From positions 1,054,001-1,118,000 of the forward strand of contig NEEC01000010.1 of NCBI GenBank assembly GCA_002189035.1: DNA of 64,000 nt, read 5' to 3'. A model generated the notes under the pieces. It was not told where the DNA came from and searched no databases. It saw only the letters and a list, made by a program, of their open reading frames with translations. The number at the start of each line of letters is the position of its first letter. Position 1 is the first letter of the stretch. Below are positions 38,502 through 49,783 of the stretch, piece by piece. The stretch is from Utricularia gibba. Its lineage: Eukaryota > Streptophyta > Magnoliopsida > Lamiales > Lentibulariaceae. Position numbers and translations under genes: made by a program.

Positions 38502-39735
38502 GTAAACAGTCTCTGTGTTATTGTCATTGTTTCCATTACCATTACTACGCAATCGAATACGCCGTCCCGTGGCTGACGGAGAAGTAGTAGCAGTAGTAGT
38601 AAGTTCAGCAGCCCCGTTTCATGGCTATGGCTGCTATTAACTTGTTGTGCTCATCTGTGAAGAAACTAAGAGATCTATTTACGTTGTAGAAAAAAAAAAA
38701 AAAAACGGTTGCATTGCACAAGCGGTAAATGGTTTTGAGAAGGGTAATGCTGACAGGTTAAAAAGGGGTCGAATTTACACTCAGGATTCAGCGCTGAGTA
38801 GAGTAAAGGTAGACTGGGCAAGTAAAAGATTATTTTCTTAAGTAGTTGTTAGCACCTTGTGTGGTCAAATCCTCAATTGTGAGGATATCTCTGTGCTGTC
38901 CATGGTTGGTTTTGGGTTGATTTTTTTTTTAAATGAGTTGAATTGGATTTGTTAATTTTTAATTATATTCATTAAAATATAATTACAAAATCATGATTTA
39001 ATTCATACAAATGTTAAAAATATAGAAAATTAAAAATATGTTACTAAACGTTTGATACGATTAAATTAAAAAACTTCATCAAAATCATCTTCCTATATCT
39101 CATTATATTCAAATTAGGCGTAATCTAAATACAAATAAGTATTTTTTACTATCAATATAAATACACACATAAAAAATATAATTATTAAGATTTATTTAAA
39201 ATATATATCAAATATTTATAATATACGTTTTATTTGTTTTTCACCATCTTTTATAAGTTAAACAGTAAATAGATAAAAAAAAATAAGAATTTTTTTTTTA
39301 AAAAAAGAATAATTTTTTAACAACATAATTGGATCCAACCTACTAAAATACCAATTCGGATCTAATACTATCGAACCTATCTTGTCATAATGGCCCAACT
39401 CAAACCATGAATGTGGCTCACCCCAACCATCTTTATAGAAAATCAATTTTTATGCCATCTATTTTGATTGGTTTTTCAAAATCAGTGTTTATCATTTGAA
39501 AAAAGTTATTTCTTTTATATTTATAATTAAAATAATAAAAAAACATTATACAAATATTCCTTTTTTTTTATTGAAAAGCATAAGAAATTGTGAAATTTGG
39601 GCTGTAAGAATCTTATGTTTGACTTTTGGCCCAACGGGCCGCAGTAGTAAGCATATGAAATTGGGAAATCTCAAGCTACTGGCTTAATCGTCCTCGATTT
39701 AGAGAGCAAGCAGGAGCTGAGGGCCTGAGCGAGAT
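38502..39735. other. Spacer: Alfin-like 3' flank, AT-rich core, SELT promoter
   Basis: 38502-38900 is probably the 3' UTR and flank. 38920-39580 is AT-rich with nothing recognised. TTGGCCCAACGGGCC at 39626-39640 is a site II-like element in the SELT promoter. Confidence 0.5.
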
Positions 39736-41180
39736 ATGGATCGGACGCGGATTTTGCTGGTTGGTTTGCCGCTTTTTCTCCTCTTCTCCGACATCTTCAA
39801 CCTCTTTTTCATCCCGGCGCCGGCCAAGCCCTCCGCTCATCAACATCACCGCCATCAACACGGTCCTCCTCCAGTTGTATACGAGCAACCGTCGTCGCTT
39901 GAGTTCCCGACTCAGGTTCGATTCCGAATCTTCGGTCTGTCAATCTGATCGAGCGGAAAATTGAATAAAAGAAAAAAGCAACTCTGATTAGATTCCGTAT
40001 CTGGCTTGGATGGTTTCCGATGACTGTTTTTGTTATGAAGGAATTGGGAAATTGCTTATTGAGTTTCCGGATTTTTTGATATATCACTTTGGCTCTGATG
40101 CGTTGATTTTCTTTCACAGAAAGCTACTGGGACTGGTTTTGGAAACACAGTTAGCATTGACTTTTGCGCCTCTTGCTCTTACCGGTAATCACTTAAGTTG
40201 CCCTTGTTATAAATTCACTATATCAAGAGTCCCACTTTTTTGAGTTATAACGGGGATTGAAGCCGCTTAGAGGATGAATGAAAAGATGTCCTGTTGTATT
40301 TCGTGCACATTATGGGTCCTCATTGATCCATTTGATCTTGATTCTTGCAGAGGTACGGCAATAACGATGAAGAACATGCTGGAAAGCCAGTTTCCTGGAA
40401 TCAATGTTGTCATGGCCAACTACCCTGCAGCTCTTCCCAAACGAATCTTGGGAAAACTTGTTCCCGTAGTACAGTTCGGAGTGATTGGTGTTATAATGGG
40501 AGGTGAGCATATCTTTCCCAGGCTAGGATTTGCGGCACCGCCGCAGTGGTACTATTCCATGCGGGCTAACAGATTCGGGAGTATGGCAAGCACCTGGTTG
40601 CTAGGAAACTTCCTCCAGTCATACTTGCAGAGTTCAGGTGCTTTCGAAGTACACTGCAATGGGGAAATGGTATGTTTCTTTACCTTCTTCGATCTCTAGA
40701 ATATGGATTATGAAACCGTGGAGCGGGGTCGAGCAAAACACCAAGATTCTTGCAGGGGTCTTGTTCCTGTTTTTTTTTGGGTCTTGTGTATTTTCATTGG
40801 GAAAGATTTTGTCCAAGATTAGGGTCTTTTTGTTTATCCGAAAACTAGATGGTACTAAGGCCGGTCACAGTTAAAGCTTCGTCTAGGTAGCTAGGAGAAC
40901 AACTCTGGTTTTGGATCTATCCCACCAAGTCGTGCAGGGAATCAAGATCACCTACTTCAGCTTTTTTTTTTTTGAGAACCAGAAGTTGCTGAATTTCTCT
41001 GGGTTTCAACTTACCTTCGATCATTCATTAGTTTTGTGGAATGCTTGGTTTCAGGTGTTCTCGAAGCTGAAAGAAAACAGGTTTCCTGGAGAAATAGAGC
41101 TGAAGGATCTTGTTGCCAGAAGGATCTCAAGCTCAAGGGTGATTAATGACCTACACAGGGGAGGAGCAGCCTGGTCCTGA
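39736..41180 (+). CDS. SELT: SelT-like thioredoxin-fold protein (Cys form)
   Basis: SelT proteins are ER-membrane oxidoreductases with a thioredoxin-like fold. Exon 1 (39736-39915) encodes a signal-anchor (LLVGLPLFLLFSDIFNLFF) and a His/Pro-rich stretch. Exon 2 (from 40120) gives KATGTGFGNTVSIDFCASCS. The redox motif is CASC, where animal SelT has CxxU; plants use Cys. The next exon starts GTAITMKNMLESQFPGINVV and runs through ALPKRILGKLVPVVQFGVI, ANRFGSMASTWLLGNFLQS and GAFEVHCNGEM. The last exon begins VFSKLKENRFPGEIELKDL and ends GGAAWS. All junctions keep frame. Length, about 230 residues, is normal for plants. Confidence 0.93.
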
Positions 41181-41569
41181 GAGTCGAAACGTGGCACCTT
41201 GGTTGAAACCTTCCTGTGTAACGCCTGCTAAATGGCACCTTGATGACAGGCTTCTGATGCGAATGGATTGGATTTTACCACAAATTAGATGAGACTTGAT
41301 TCATTCCGAGGTTTGATGTCCAATCAAGACATCTCGCATGCGACCTTCCACTGTGGAAGCTGCTTGCACCAAACTGAGTTATCATCAGCTTGGGTACAGC
41401 AGACCACACAGACTACAATCAAGATTCAGCTAAAAACTAGGGCCTAGTAGTAACCTAATCGTTCCAGAAATACTGCGTACAGTTTTAAGCTTAAGCTGAA
41501 TCTCCATATGAATTGAGCTCACCTATAACAAGACAAGTAGAGGACCTTAGGTGAAGAGCCGCTCGTTAT
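41181..41569. other. Convergent 3' flanks
   Basis: This lies between the SELT stop (+) and the stop of the minus-strand ORF at 41570. It has no coding signal and probably holds 3' UTRs. Confidence 0.4.
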
Positions 41570-41968
41570 TCACGACTCCCCTGGCGAGAAATAAGGCATC
41601 TCCGGAAAATCATTATGCCTCGGAATAAACGCCGCCTCGGCATCCTCGAGCATCGGAACCTCCAACTTCGCCTCCATGCAATCGATCCCCCTGGCTAAAT
41701 CGTAGCTCTTCGGCGGCGAGGCCGATCCACGGCCGCTGCGCCTTCTGCTTCTTTTCACCCGCCGTGGCCTCGAGTAATACCGTTTCAAATCATCCATCTC
41801 CTCGCCGCCGTCGGTGGCCGCAGAATAGGATTTGCTCCTCTCCAGAATCTTCGCCAGATGCAGAACCTGGTTCACCGTCTCTCCGTGCATGTAGAATGCC
41901 GAAACCGCGGCAAAAGAGGCTCCTACCAGCGCCGCCATGGCTAGTTGCAACGAATATGCAGCTTCCAT
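41570..41968 (-). CDS. Small membrane protein resembling the N-terminus of AMP deaminase
   Basis: An intronless 132-residue ORF. The first 45 residues (MEAAYSLQLAMAALVGASFA, then AVSAFYMHGETVNQVLHLAK) contain one membrane helix and closely resemble the membrane-anchor start of plant AMP deaminase (FAC1/AMPD), as I remember it. A basic stretch (RPRRVKRSRRRSGRGSA) also has a counterpart in AMPD linkers. No deaminase domain follows: the ORF ends EMPYFSPGES and SELT lies 390 bases beyond. It could be a captured first exon of an AMPD gene or a separate small family sharing the anchor. Coding is supported by the long GC-rich frame and sensible composition; expression is unknown. Confidence 0.65.
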   Translation of the reverse strand: MEAAYSLQLAMAALVGASFAAVSAFYMHGETVNQVLHLAKILERSKSYSAATDGGEEMDDLKRYYSRPRRVKRSRRRSGRGSASPPKSYDLARGIDCMEAKLEVPMLEDAEAAFIPRHNDFPEMPYFSPGES

Positions 41969-42870
41969 TTCTTCTTCTTTAAGCGGCGTTCACCGGAGGG
42001 AAAAGATGGCCTCGAGGTTCCCTTGCTGCTATCTATTGGGATGCAAGAAAAATGGGGGCAACGGCAAGTATTTGTAGCCGGAAATAATACTGAAGGCCCA
42101 TTCTCTATTCCATTTTTATTCCAAATTACACTAAAATATGCGAATAAATACAACACAATTATTTCGGTTGGTACCCACCTCGAATGGACAGTTGCTGCCT
42201 GATACATGCTGCTTAAAGGCCATTCTCCTTTTGCTATTAATTAAAAAATAATTAATCGTCTGTACTGCGCATCCGGATTTGTTATTTTACTTTTGTTTTT
42301 TGTATTGTTAATTCTTTATATATATATATATTAAATAATTTTGTACTTTTGAAGTAGGATTTTTCTACACCTTTTTTAGAAAAATACTCATGAACATATC
42401 AAATATAATAATAATATTATTATATTGGTGAGAATAACAAATATGCGAAGGTGATGGAATATTCCAACGCCATTACTATTTTTGCACGTTGGCGGCATCA
42501 GATTCTATTAAAAATCCGAATATTTCATTTTTTTATTAAAAAAACATTGTTTTTTTATTAGAAAGGCCCAAGTTAAAGAAAAATGGGCGGGCCTATCGGA
42601 ATTTACCTATTTGGGCTTACGGGCCGCCGAATAACGACAGCATATAAGACTAGCCCGGACCACATCCTCCGTATTTACTATTTACTACGAGAGATGGGCC
42701 CGCACGTCATGTGGTGACATCATTAAATCCGCACAGTCATCATGTGCTGACATCATTAATCCCTAATTACTACTTAACAAATAAATTAAATGTGGATTAG
42801 GCTCAGTGAACCCGATCTAGAGAACTCGGGTTATGTGAAGAAAAATGCAGCAAGCTGGACCTTAGCTTCA
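41969..42870. other. Spacer between the AMPD-like ORF and CHLG (divergent)
   Basis: 41969-42230 is probably promoter and leader of the minus-strand ORF. 42290-42540 is AT-rich with a TA run. 42565-42640 holds several GGCCCA/GGGCC elements (AAAGGCCCAAG, GGGCGGGCC, TTGGGCTTACGGGCC), probably the CHLG promoter. Confidence 0.5.
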
Positions 42871-45572
42871 ATGGCAATGTCTTCCTTCCTCAGCACTGCG
42901 TACTCGTTGAGATTGTCATCAAATGCAAACGAGTTCATTTCACTTAGAACGAGCTCCGTAGCCTCGCAGCCAGTCAGTTTCTCTCTCAACAGTAAGCTTC
43001 TTTCTGGAATTGTCTTCGGTGATTTGCATGGTTGGTGAGTGTTCTTCTTTTGTATGGGTTGAATCGTTTAGGGAGGCGACTCGTGGTGAAGGCTACTGAA
43101 ACCGATGCCAAAGAAGGTCTGACGGGTTTAAGTTTCTTTTGGGTGGATATGGCTTTCTTTTGGAACATTGAGTTGGGTATTTTTCCTCGATTTGGTGAAG
43201 ATTGTTTAACGTTGTGTAGCCATTGAAGCGAAAACTCCCGATGCGGCTCCGGCAAGTAATGGATCGAGCGTCAATCAGATACTTGGTATTAAGGGCGCCA
43301 AGCAAGAAACTGTTAGTTTTCTATATGCTGTTTACGTCTTGCAATTACTCAAACCATGTTTCTGCATATTATTTCAAATATATGGCCTTTTGGGTGAAAA
43401 TTTTCCCTTCTACTCTGTCTTCTCTTCAGGATCAATGCTCAAGATCCATTTTAAGCTGAAATGAGCTGCCTTTAGTATGCTTGTCAATGCTAATATACTG
43501 CATTTACCGATTAGTAATTAGTGGATCTTTTCTTCTATTGCGTAGGAAATTTGGAAGATTCGGGTGCAGTTGATGAAGCCAGTTACATGGCCTCCTCTTG
43601 TTTGGGGTGTTGTATGTGGGGCTGCTGCATCAGGTAGTCTCAACGCACTATTTTCTATTGCACTTTCTCGAGTTAATTTCGGAAAGTCGAGAATGTTGAA
43701 TGTCTGTAAAAGCCTAAAATCTGATTGATAAGTAGTACATTGAGTTCACTGGGTATACTTCATCGGCTCTAGGGAACTTCCACTGGACAGTTGAGGATGT
43801 CGCCAAGTCAGTAGTTTGCATGCTTATGTCTGGACCTTGCTTAACTGGGTATACTCAGGTACTTCTTGCATTACCTTGGTGTTTCCTTGTTTTCATATTA
43901 TGAATAGTTTTCACGGTTTTTTTCTCTGTATAATTTGTTTATGCAGACGATGAATGACTGGTATGATAGAGAAATTGATGCTATTAATGAGCCCTATCGC
44001 CCGATTCCTTCTGGCGTGATATCTGAAAGCGAGGTTCACACTATTCTGTTGCAATTTTGCTTTTGGTAGGCATCATGTTCAAGGCATTTGAAAACTTTTA
44101 TCAGGTGATCACACAAATATGGGTGCTTCTCCTGGCGGGGCTTGGCTTGGCTGGTATACTAGATGTGTGGGTAAGTGTTTAAGACGCTTCTGCCTTTTAC
44201 TCCATGCATTTGATCTTCGTTTGCAAAGAAAGTTCCTTTCATGTAGGCAGGGCATGATTTTCCAGTAGTATTTTACCTTGCCGTTGGTGGATCAATAGTA
44301 TCCTACATATATTCAGCACCTCCATTAAAGGTATGCCCATTTTAAAACTCCTCTAACCAAAAGGAATTTGTGAGACCAATAAGAATTGTATGGCAGCTCA
44401 AGCAAAATGGATGGATTGGCAATTTTGCTCTAGGATCAAGTTACATTAGTTTGCCCTGGTATTTTTTGTCTTCCCTTTGCATCCCAAAATTGCCTGAGGT
44501 TTGTTTTAACAAATACCTCAACATGATATTGATTTTTTTTTGTTTATTAGGTGGGCTGGACAAGCATTATTTGGGACCTTAACCCCAGACATAATTGTCC
44601 TAACTCTGCTTTACAGTATTGCTGGTGTAAGGAAATCCTCCCTAGTCATTCTGCTCCTTTTGCTTCTGGAGTTTCCTTCAGTATATATTTGTTTTTCTTT
44701 TTTGGCACTGTAGCTGGGCATTGCCATTGTTAATGACTTCAAAAGTATTGAAGGGGATCGAAAGATGGGCCTCCAGGTAGCTTCATTCCCTTTCGTTCTT
44801 TCTTATACTTGACCACAATTTTACCTGTATCTAAGAAATCTACCTAAACTTTTGCCTCAGTCACTTCCTGTAGCCTTTGGTACTGAGACAGCGAAATGGA
44901 TCTGTGTTGGTGCTATTGACATAACTCAGATATCAATAGCAGGCAAGAACCAGCTCCCTTTCCCCTCAAATGTTATTGGCACAATTGAATACTTAACTTT
45001 CAGAAACCACTGCACTATCCAGCCTGGTCTATTCCTCACATCAAAGCACTCTTCTTTCTGAGATTATGAGCTTGCTTCACTTTTTATCGACATTTTTGGA
45101 GTTGATTGTGCTGCCTGAGCAACTTCTAACTCTTAAACTTATCTTATTATATGCCACCAATGCTTGGGAATCCGAAAATGTATGCTCTTCAATTACGTGT
45201 GTTTTCATGGGTGTAGGCTATCTACTAGGTTCTGGCAAGCCATACTATGCTCTTGCCCTCCTCGGCCTGATTGCGCCACAAGTGTTTTTCCAGGTGAGTG
45301 ATCGATCCACACGAGTTCTCAGCCTTCATATGAACCAGAACCCTCTGTCAATCTGATGTTGAATGCAGTTCAAGTACTTCCTCAAGGACCCTGTGAAGTA
45401 TGATGTGAAGTATCAGGTACTTTCTTCCCATCGTCAGTTGATGCATCTTGTGTTTAATGATCAACACGGCGAGGGAAGCCTCACTCGATACGATTGCTGT
45501 GTCTCTCAGGCGAGTGCGCAGCCATTCCTGATTCTGGGTTTGCTAGTCACCGCTTTGGCTACCAACCACTGA
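42871..45572 (+). CDS. CHLG: Chlorophyll synthase (chlorophyllide polyprenyltransferase), plastid
   Basis: CHLG adds the phytyl or geranylgeranyl tail to chlorophyllide, the last step of chlorophyll synthesis, in thylakoid membranes. I start at MAMSSFLSTAYSLRLSSNAN (42871); the frame is open from 42790 but the upstream residues do not look like a transit peptide. About fourteen short exons join. Key blocks are EIWKIRVQLMKPVTWPPLVW, GNFHWTVEDVAKS, the first Asp-rich motif NDWYDREIDAINEPYRPIPS, YIYSAPPLKLKQNGWIGNFA, the second Asp-rich motif AIVNDFKSIEGDRKMGLQSL and GTETAKWICVGAIDITQ. The protein ends KYDVKYQASAQPFLILGLLV and then ATNH. Multiple hydrophobic helices fit the UbiA fold. Family assignment is certain. 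Confidence 0.96.
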
Positions 45573-45664
45573 ACAGAAACAAAACCTCTCCGGCTCCATG
45601 AGGGAGCCCAGAGCTTGAAACAGTGGAGAAATCCGGAGCTTTTTTAGGTCATTCTGCTTTGTTA

Positions 45665-45775
45665 TGTGCTGCTGCTGCTTTTTTCAGAGTTAGGGATCTT
45701 AATAAGCTTTTCATGCTGGTGTCTGCTGCTGCTTTTTTCAGTGTTAGGGATCTTAATAAACTTTTGATGTTGTGA
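45665..45775 (+). repeat. 54-bp tandem repeat in the CHLG 3' UTR
   Basis: GCTGCTGCTTTTTTCAG, AGTTAGGGATCTTAATAA and CTTTT...ATG recur with a period of 54 bases (core GCTTTTTTCAG at 45677 and 45731). A third, partial copy (TTCATATTTCAGTGTTGG) follows after 45780. Confidence 0.85.
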
Positions 45776-45934
45776 CTTCTGCTTCATATTTCAGTGTTGG
45801 AATTGTAATGGGAGTTTGATAATCTATTTATTTTGATTTTAATAAATCCTATTATTAATTTCACATAAAAAATTGGTTTTAAATAAAACTAAGAATTTTT
45901 TTTATTTAAAATGACAATCTTTAATAATTTTATT

Positions 45935-46150
45935 TTAATTATATGTGTGAAAAATGATTATTTTCAATAATTTTATTTTATTTGAGTATTTCAGAGATAA
46001 AATTATAAACAATTTTTTTTCAAAATAAGTTGTTATATAAGATGATTTTGAAGATGATCATTTATATTTTTGTATATCTGTGAAAAATAATTATTTTATT
46101 TGTGTGTGTAAGAGATAAAATGATGGATAATTATTTTTTAAAATGAGTCA
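45935..46150. repeat. Imperfect direct duplication, AT-rich
   Basis: Two blocks of about 100 bases share GTGAAAAATRATTATTTT, TATTT, AGAGATAAAAT and AATTWTTTTTYAAAATRAGT in order. They are strongly diverged. Confidence 0.45.
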
Positions 46151-46502
46151 CACATTTTCAATTATTATTTCTATTTGATATGTTTATTGTAGTAGAAAAT
46201 AAAAATTATTTTTAAAATTAACCATCATATGTTTTTATCTCACATAATAAAACCAAAATTTGATATATATAATCATTTTTCTCACACTAAAATAACTATG
46301 TTTACTTTTTAAGTTTACTTTTTATTTGACCACTAGGGATCTTAACCTTTTGATGCGTGTGACGTGGCAACCTACTTAAAAAAAACCGTTAATAAATTTT
46401 ATTTTAAAATAGAAATATTAATATCAATTCCGATTATTATTTGGGTAAAAGAGAATAAATAAAACGAAAAAAAAAGTGCAATGAGGGGTGCGAGGAAAGT
46501 GG

Positions 46503-46537
46503 AAACCCTAATTCAAATGAATAATCGTATATAAATA
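46503..46537 (+). promoter_or_regulatory. EBP1 core promoter: telo-box plus TATA box
   Basis: AAACCCTAA at 46503-46511 is a perfect telo-box. TATAAATA at 46530-46537 is a good TATA box. Transcription would start about 30 bases later, leaving a leader of roughly 180 bases. Confidence 0.65.
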
Positions 46538-46745
46538 CGAGCGAGACTGCTTAATAGCCGACGGTAGAAGCCCTTATCCTCTTCCTGTTAGTGCTCTGTT
46601 CGTGTCTCTACATCTGCCGGATCCTTGTTCTTCAACTCCATATTGCTGAAAAAGTACTTGTAATTTTTTTTTTGCTTGAAAATTCAGTTCTTTGATTTAT
46701 TCTTTATGATTTCACTTATTGTGGTTTTTGTTTGAGACAGTTAAC

Positions 46746-49290
46746 ATGTCGGACGAGGAAAGGGAGGAAAAGGAGTTGGATCTCAGCTCTCCCGAAGTTG
46801 TAACGAAATATAAATCTGCTGCTGAGATCGTTAACAGTTAGATTTCTTAATTTTCGTTTGCGCGCATGCTCTCCTTTAATTTGTGCTTTGGAATTTTCAA
46901 ATGTATGTTTCATTGGGTTAATGATACTTTTTTTTTGAACTAAATTTGAGCAGAAGCACTGCAATTAGTGTTATCCAAATGCAAACCCAAGGCTAAGATT
47001 GTAGACCTATGTGAGGAAGGGGATGCTTTTATCAGAGAGTATGATCCACAAAGTTTTTGTGCTTATTTAATCATCAGAAGGAGATTTTAAGAAGTGGGGC
47101 ATTATTTGATTGCATACTTTTGTTTTTTTACATCTTACGAATAGGCAATCTGGAAACATGTACAAGAACGTGAAGAAGAAGATAGAAAGGGGTGTTGCGT
47201 TCCCCACTTGCATCTCTGTTAATAATACAGTTTGCCATTTTTCACCATTGGCCAGTGATGAGACAGTGTTAGAAGATGGTGACATCATCAAGATGTGAGA
47301 CTTTGACGATATCATGCATTTTTTTAAGTCAATAATATACTTTATTGATTGTATAGCTATAGCAGTTGGGAATTATGGGTTGATCTGCAGTGATATGGGA
47401 TGCCATGTGGATGGATTTATTGCTGTTGTTGCGCACACGCATGTGCTTCAGGAAGGACCAGTTACTGGAAGGGCTGCTAATGTTATTGCAGCTGCAAACA
47501 CGGCTGCTGAGGTTGCCTTAAGGCTCGTGAGGCCTGGTAAAAAGGTATTGTTTAGTCTTTGCCTAATTGATTTAGAGGATGCCGTTGACCACTGTTATGG
47601 CGTGTGATAATTGGGTGGCTTTGACTATTCACACTGTATCTTCTGGTTTGTGCAAAATTTGAAATTTCATTTCCTACACAAAAGCCTACAAATATCTTCT
47701 CGTGGCTGATACTTGTACCTTCAGCACAAATTCATAATAAATGATATTTTGTTTTTGTTGAGTCCTTTACTTGTTTTCCCAGCCAGAGAAATGCTTCAAA
47801 CAAGCGTTTTCTAAATCTTTGGATAAGTTAGCTCCCTGCATGTCCCCTATATGATGTATATTATAAGCAAGCTATGGATTCCCATCCAGATGAGGCTGTA
47901 TGTCATAGTTACCCTGATAGAGGACATTGTTCACTGACGTTATCTGCCATGTAGGCAGTTCGAATATCAGTGCTCTACTTCCACCTTCTTTCAACTGTGT
48001 TTTGGTCCTTTTTATGAAAATCATTTTTAGCAATGTGTTATCGCCTAAAGAAATCCCATGATGTCATTGGAAACTTTTCTGAGGTGATCAGTTGTATTAT
48101 TTGTGATGGCTGTCTTCGATTTATGTTGTTTGGAACTGCTTCATCAAGAGCTTCATTTTCAAAAATCCAACATCTAATCCAATTTATGAAACAAAAGAAT
48201 TGATGCCTGAGTAGAGATTTTTTGCAGAGCTTCAACTTTCTTAAATTTCCTTCCTATGCGATGTAGAACAAGGACGTCGGTGAGGCCATTCAAAAAGTTG
48301 CTGCTGCTTATGATTGCAAGATTGTTGAAGGAGTACTGAGTCACCAAATGAAACAGTTTGTGATTGATGGGAACAAAGTTGTGTTAGGTGTATCTGGTCC
48401 TGATACAAGGGTGGATGATGCCGAGTTTGAAGAAAATGAAGTATATTCAATCGACATTGTCACCAGTACAGGTGAAGGCAAGGTAAGCATTGCCCGTTAT
48501 GTGTTGTGTGAGATATATTGCCTATCTAATTCGAGTCTGGTTTCATCATTGATTTTTGTATCCATTTGCAGCCAAAGTTGCTTGATGAGAAGCAAACGAC
48601 TATTTATAAAAGAGCTGTGGACAAGAGTTATCACTTGAAAATGAAAACTTCTAGGTTCATTTTCAGTGAGATCAGTCAGAGGTTTCCTATCATGCCGTTT
48701 TCTGCAAGGTTTTCTTCTTTTACCTGGAAATTTTGGTTTGTTTTAGTTCCTTGCTAATTTGAATATCCACCCATCAAGTCATAACTTTTCACCAGAGCCC
48801 TGGAAGAGAAGCGTGCTCGGCTTGGCTTGGTCGAATGCATGAGCCATGATCTCCTGCAGCCATACCCAGTACTCCACGAGAGGCCTGGTACGAATTTAAT
48901 CATCAATCATACCTTACCCACCCAATCCAGGCACGAGAACTAACCTGATAACCCCCTGTGCAGGTGACCTTGTGGCGCACATCAAGTTCACAGTTTTGCT
49001 GATGCCCAATGGATCAGATAGAATCACATCTCATCCATTACAGGAGCTGCAAACCACTAAGGCCATAGATGACCCTGAAATCAAGGCGTGGTTAGCACTG
49101 GCCACCAAGACAAAGAAGAAAGGCGGAGGAGCGAAGAAGAAGGGTTAGTGAACAAGCTATCGTGCCTTTTATCTTCCCTCTGCTCACGTTAGAGTCCTCA
49201 ACGACATTTTACGTGCTTTGCAGGAAAGAAAGGGAGAAAACAGTCGGTGGTGTGGACTCCCAGACGAATGATGCAGCTAATGAGGATTGA
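46746..49290 (+). CDS. EBP1: EBP1 / proliferation-associated 2G4 homologue, apparent C-terminal frameshift
   Basis: EBP1 is a catalytically dead methionine-aminopeptidase-fold protein that binds ribosomes and RNA and promotes plant organ growth. Exons join from [20 protein letters not shown] through [100 protein letters not shown] and [20 protein letters not shown] to the basic tail [17 protein letters not shown]. From 49232 the frame as written runs on to a stop at 49502-49504 with a hydrophobic, unfamiliar tail. The neighbouring frame gives an acidic end, [11 protein letters not shown], then a stop at 49288-49290. I use 49290 because a short acidic tail fits the family; one missing base in the GGG run 49232-49234 would explain it. 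Confidence 0.92.
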
Positions 49291-49783
49291 AAGGCTTTGG
49301 CTTGCTTTTTGTTCTTGTTTTTTTTTTTTAATTCTATTTTCAGATAAATTTTGGTCGCCTCTCCTTTTCAATGCCCATCCAAACACGCCTTGCTGCTCGG
49401 TTTTTTGGGTAATCTTAAGGCACTCGCCATGGACTGCTGCACTGTGGGTGGACACGTGTTTTTCCGGCTGTTATAGCAAATACCTAATTAAATCAATTCA
49501 TTGATTAAATCCATAACGACGTCGTTTTTATGAATCCCGCCAAATGATAAAAAAATAAATTTGGATGGGTTTAGTTTAATTAACGTATGCTTGCGTCAAT
49601 GGCTGCGTGAGCCTTGATTCTATTGGTTGGATGGGCGTGGCGCTTCTTGAAGCCGCCACGTGTGATGATGACGAGTATCTAGATTACGGTACCCTTGTAA
49701 ACTATTTAGGGAAACTTCGAGAACAATTAACTCGAAATCGAAACCAACGGGCAAAAACAGGGGGTTCTGAGAATTCTTTCGAG
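49291..49783. other. EBP1 3' flank and ERDJ3A promoter
   Basis: This is the short spacer between same-strand genes. CCACGTGTG near 49656 is a G-box-like ACGT element. No other gene is seen. Confidence 0.45.

Larger units (their letters stand above)
45573..46745. other. CHLG 3' flank, AT-rich spacer, EBP1 leader
   Basis: The CHLG 3' UTR carries a 54-bp tandem repeat (45665-45775). 45800-46430 is AT-rich with a looser duplication near 45935-46150. A telo-box and TATA box lead into EBP1, with a possible leader intron just before 46746. Confidence 0.5.

Noticed and set aside
42790-42870. Upstream Met at 42790 as the CHLG start
   Set aside because: The extra 27 residues are charged and unlike a transit peptide; MAMSSFLSTAYSLRL at 42871 fits better.
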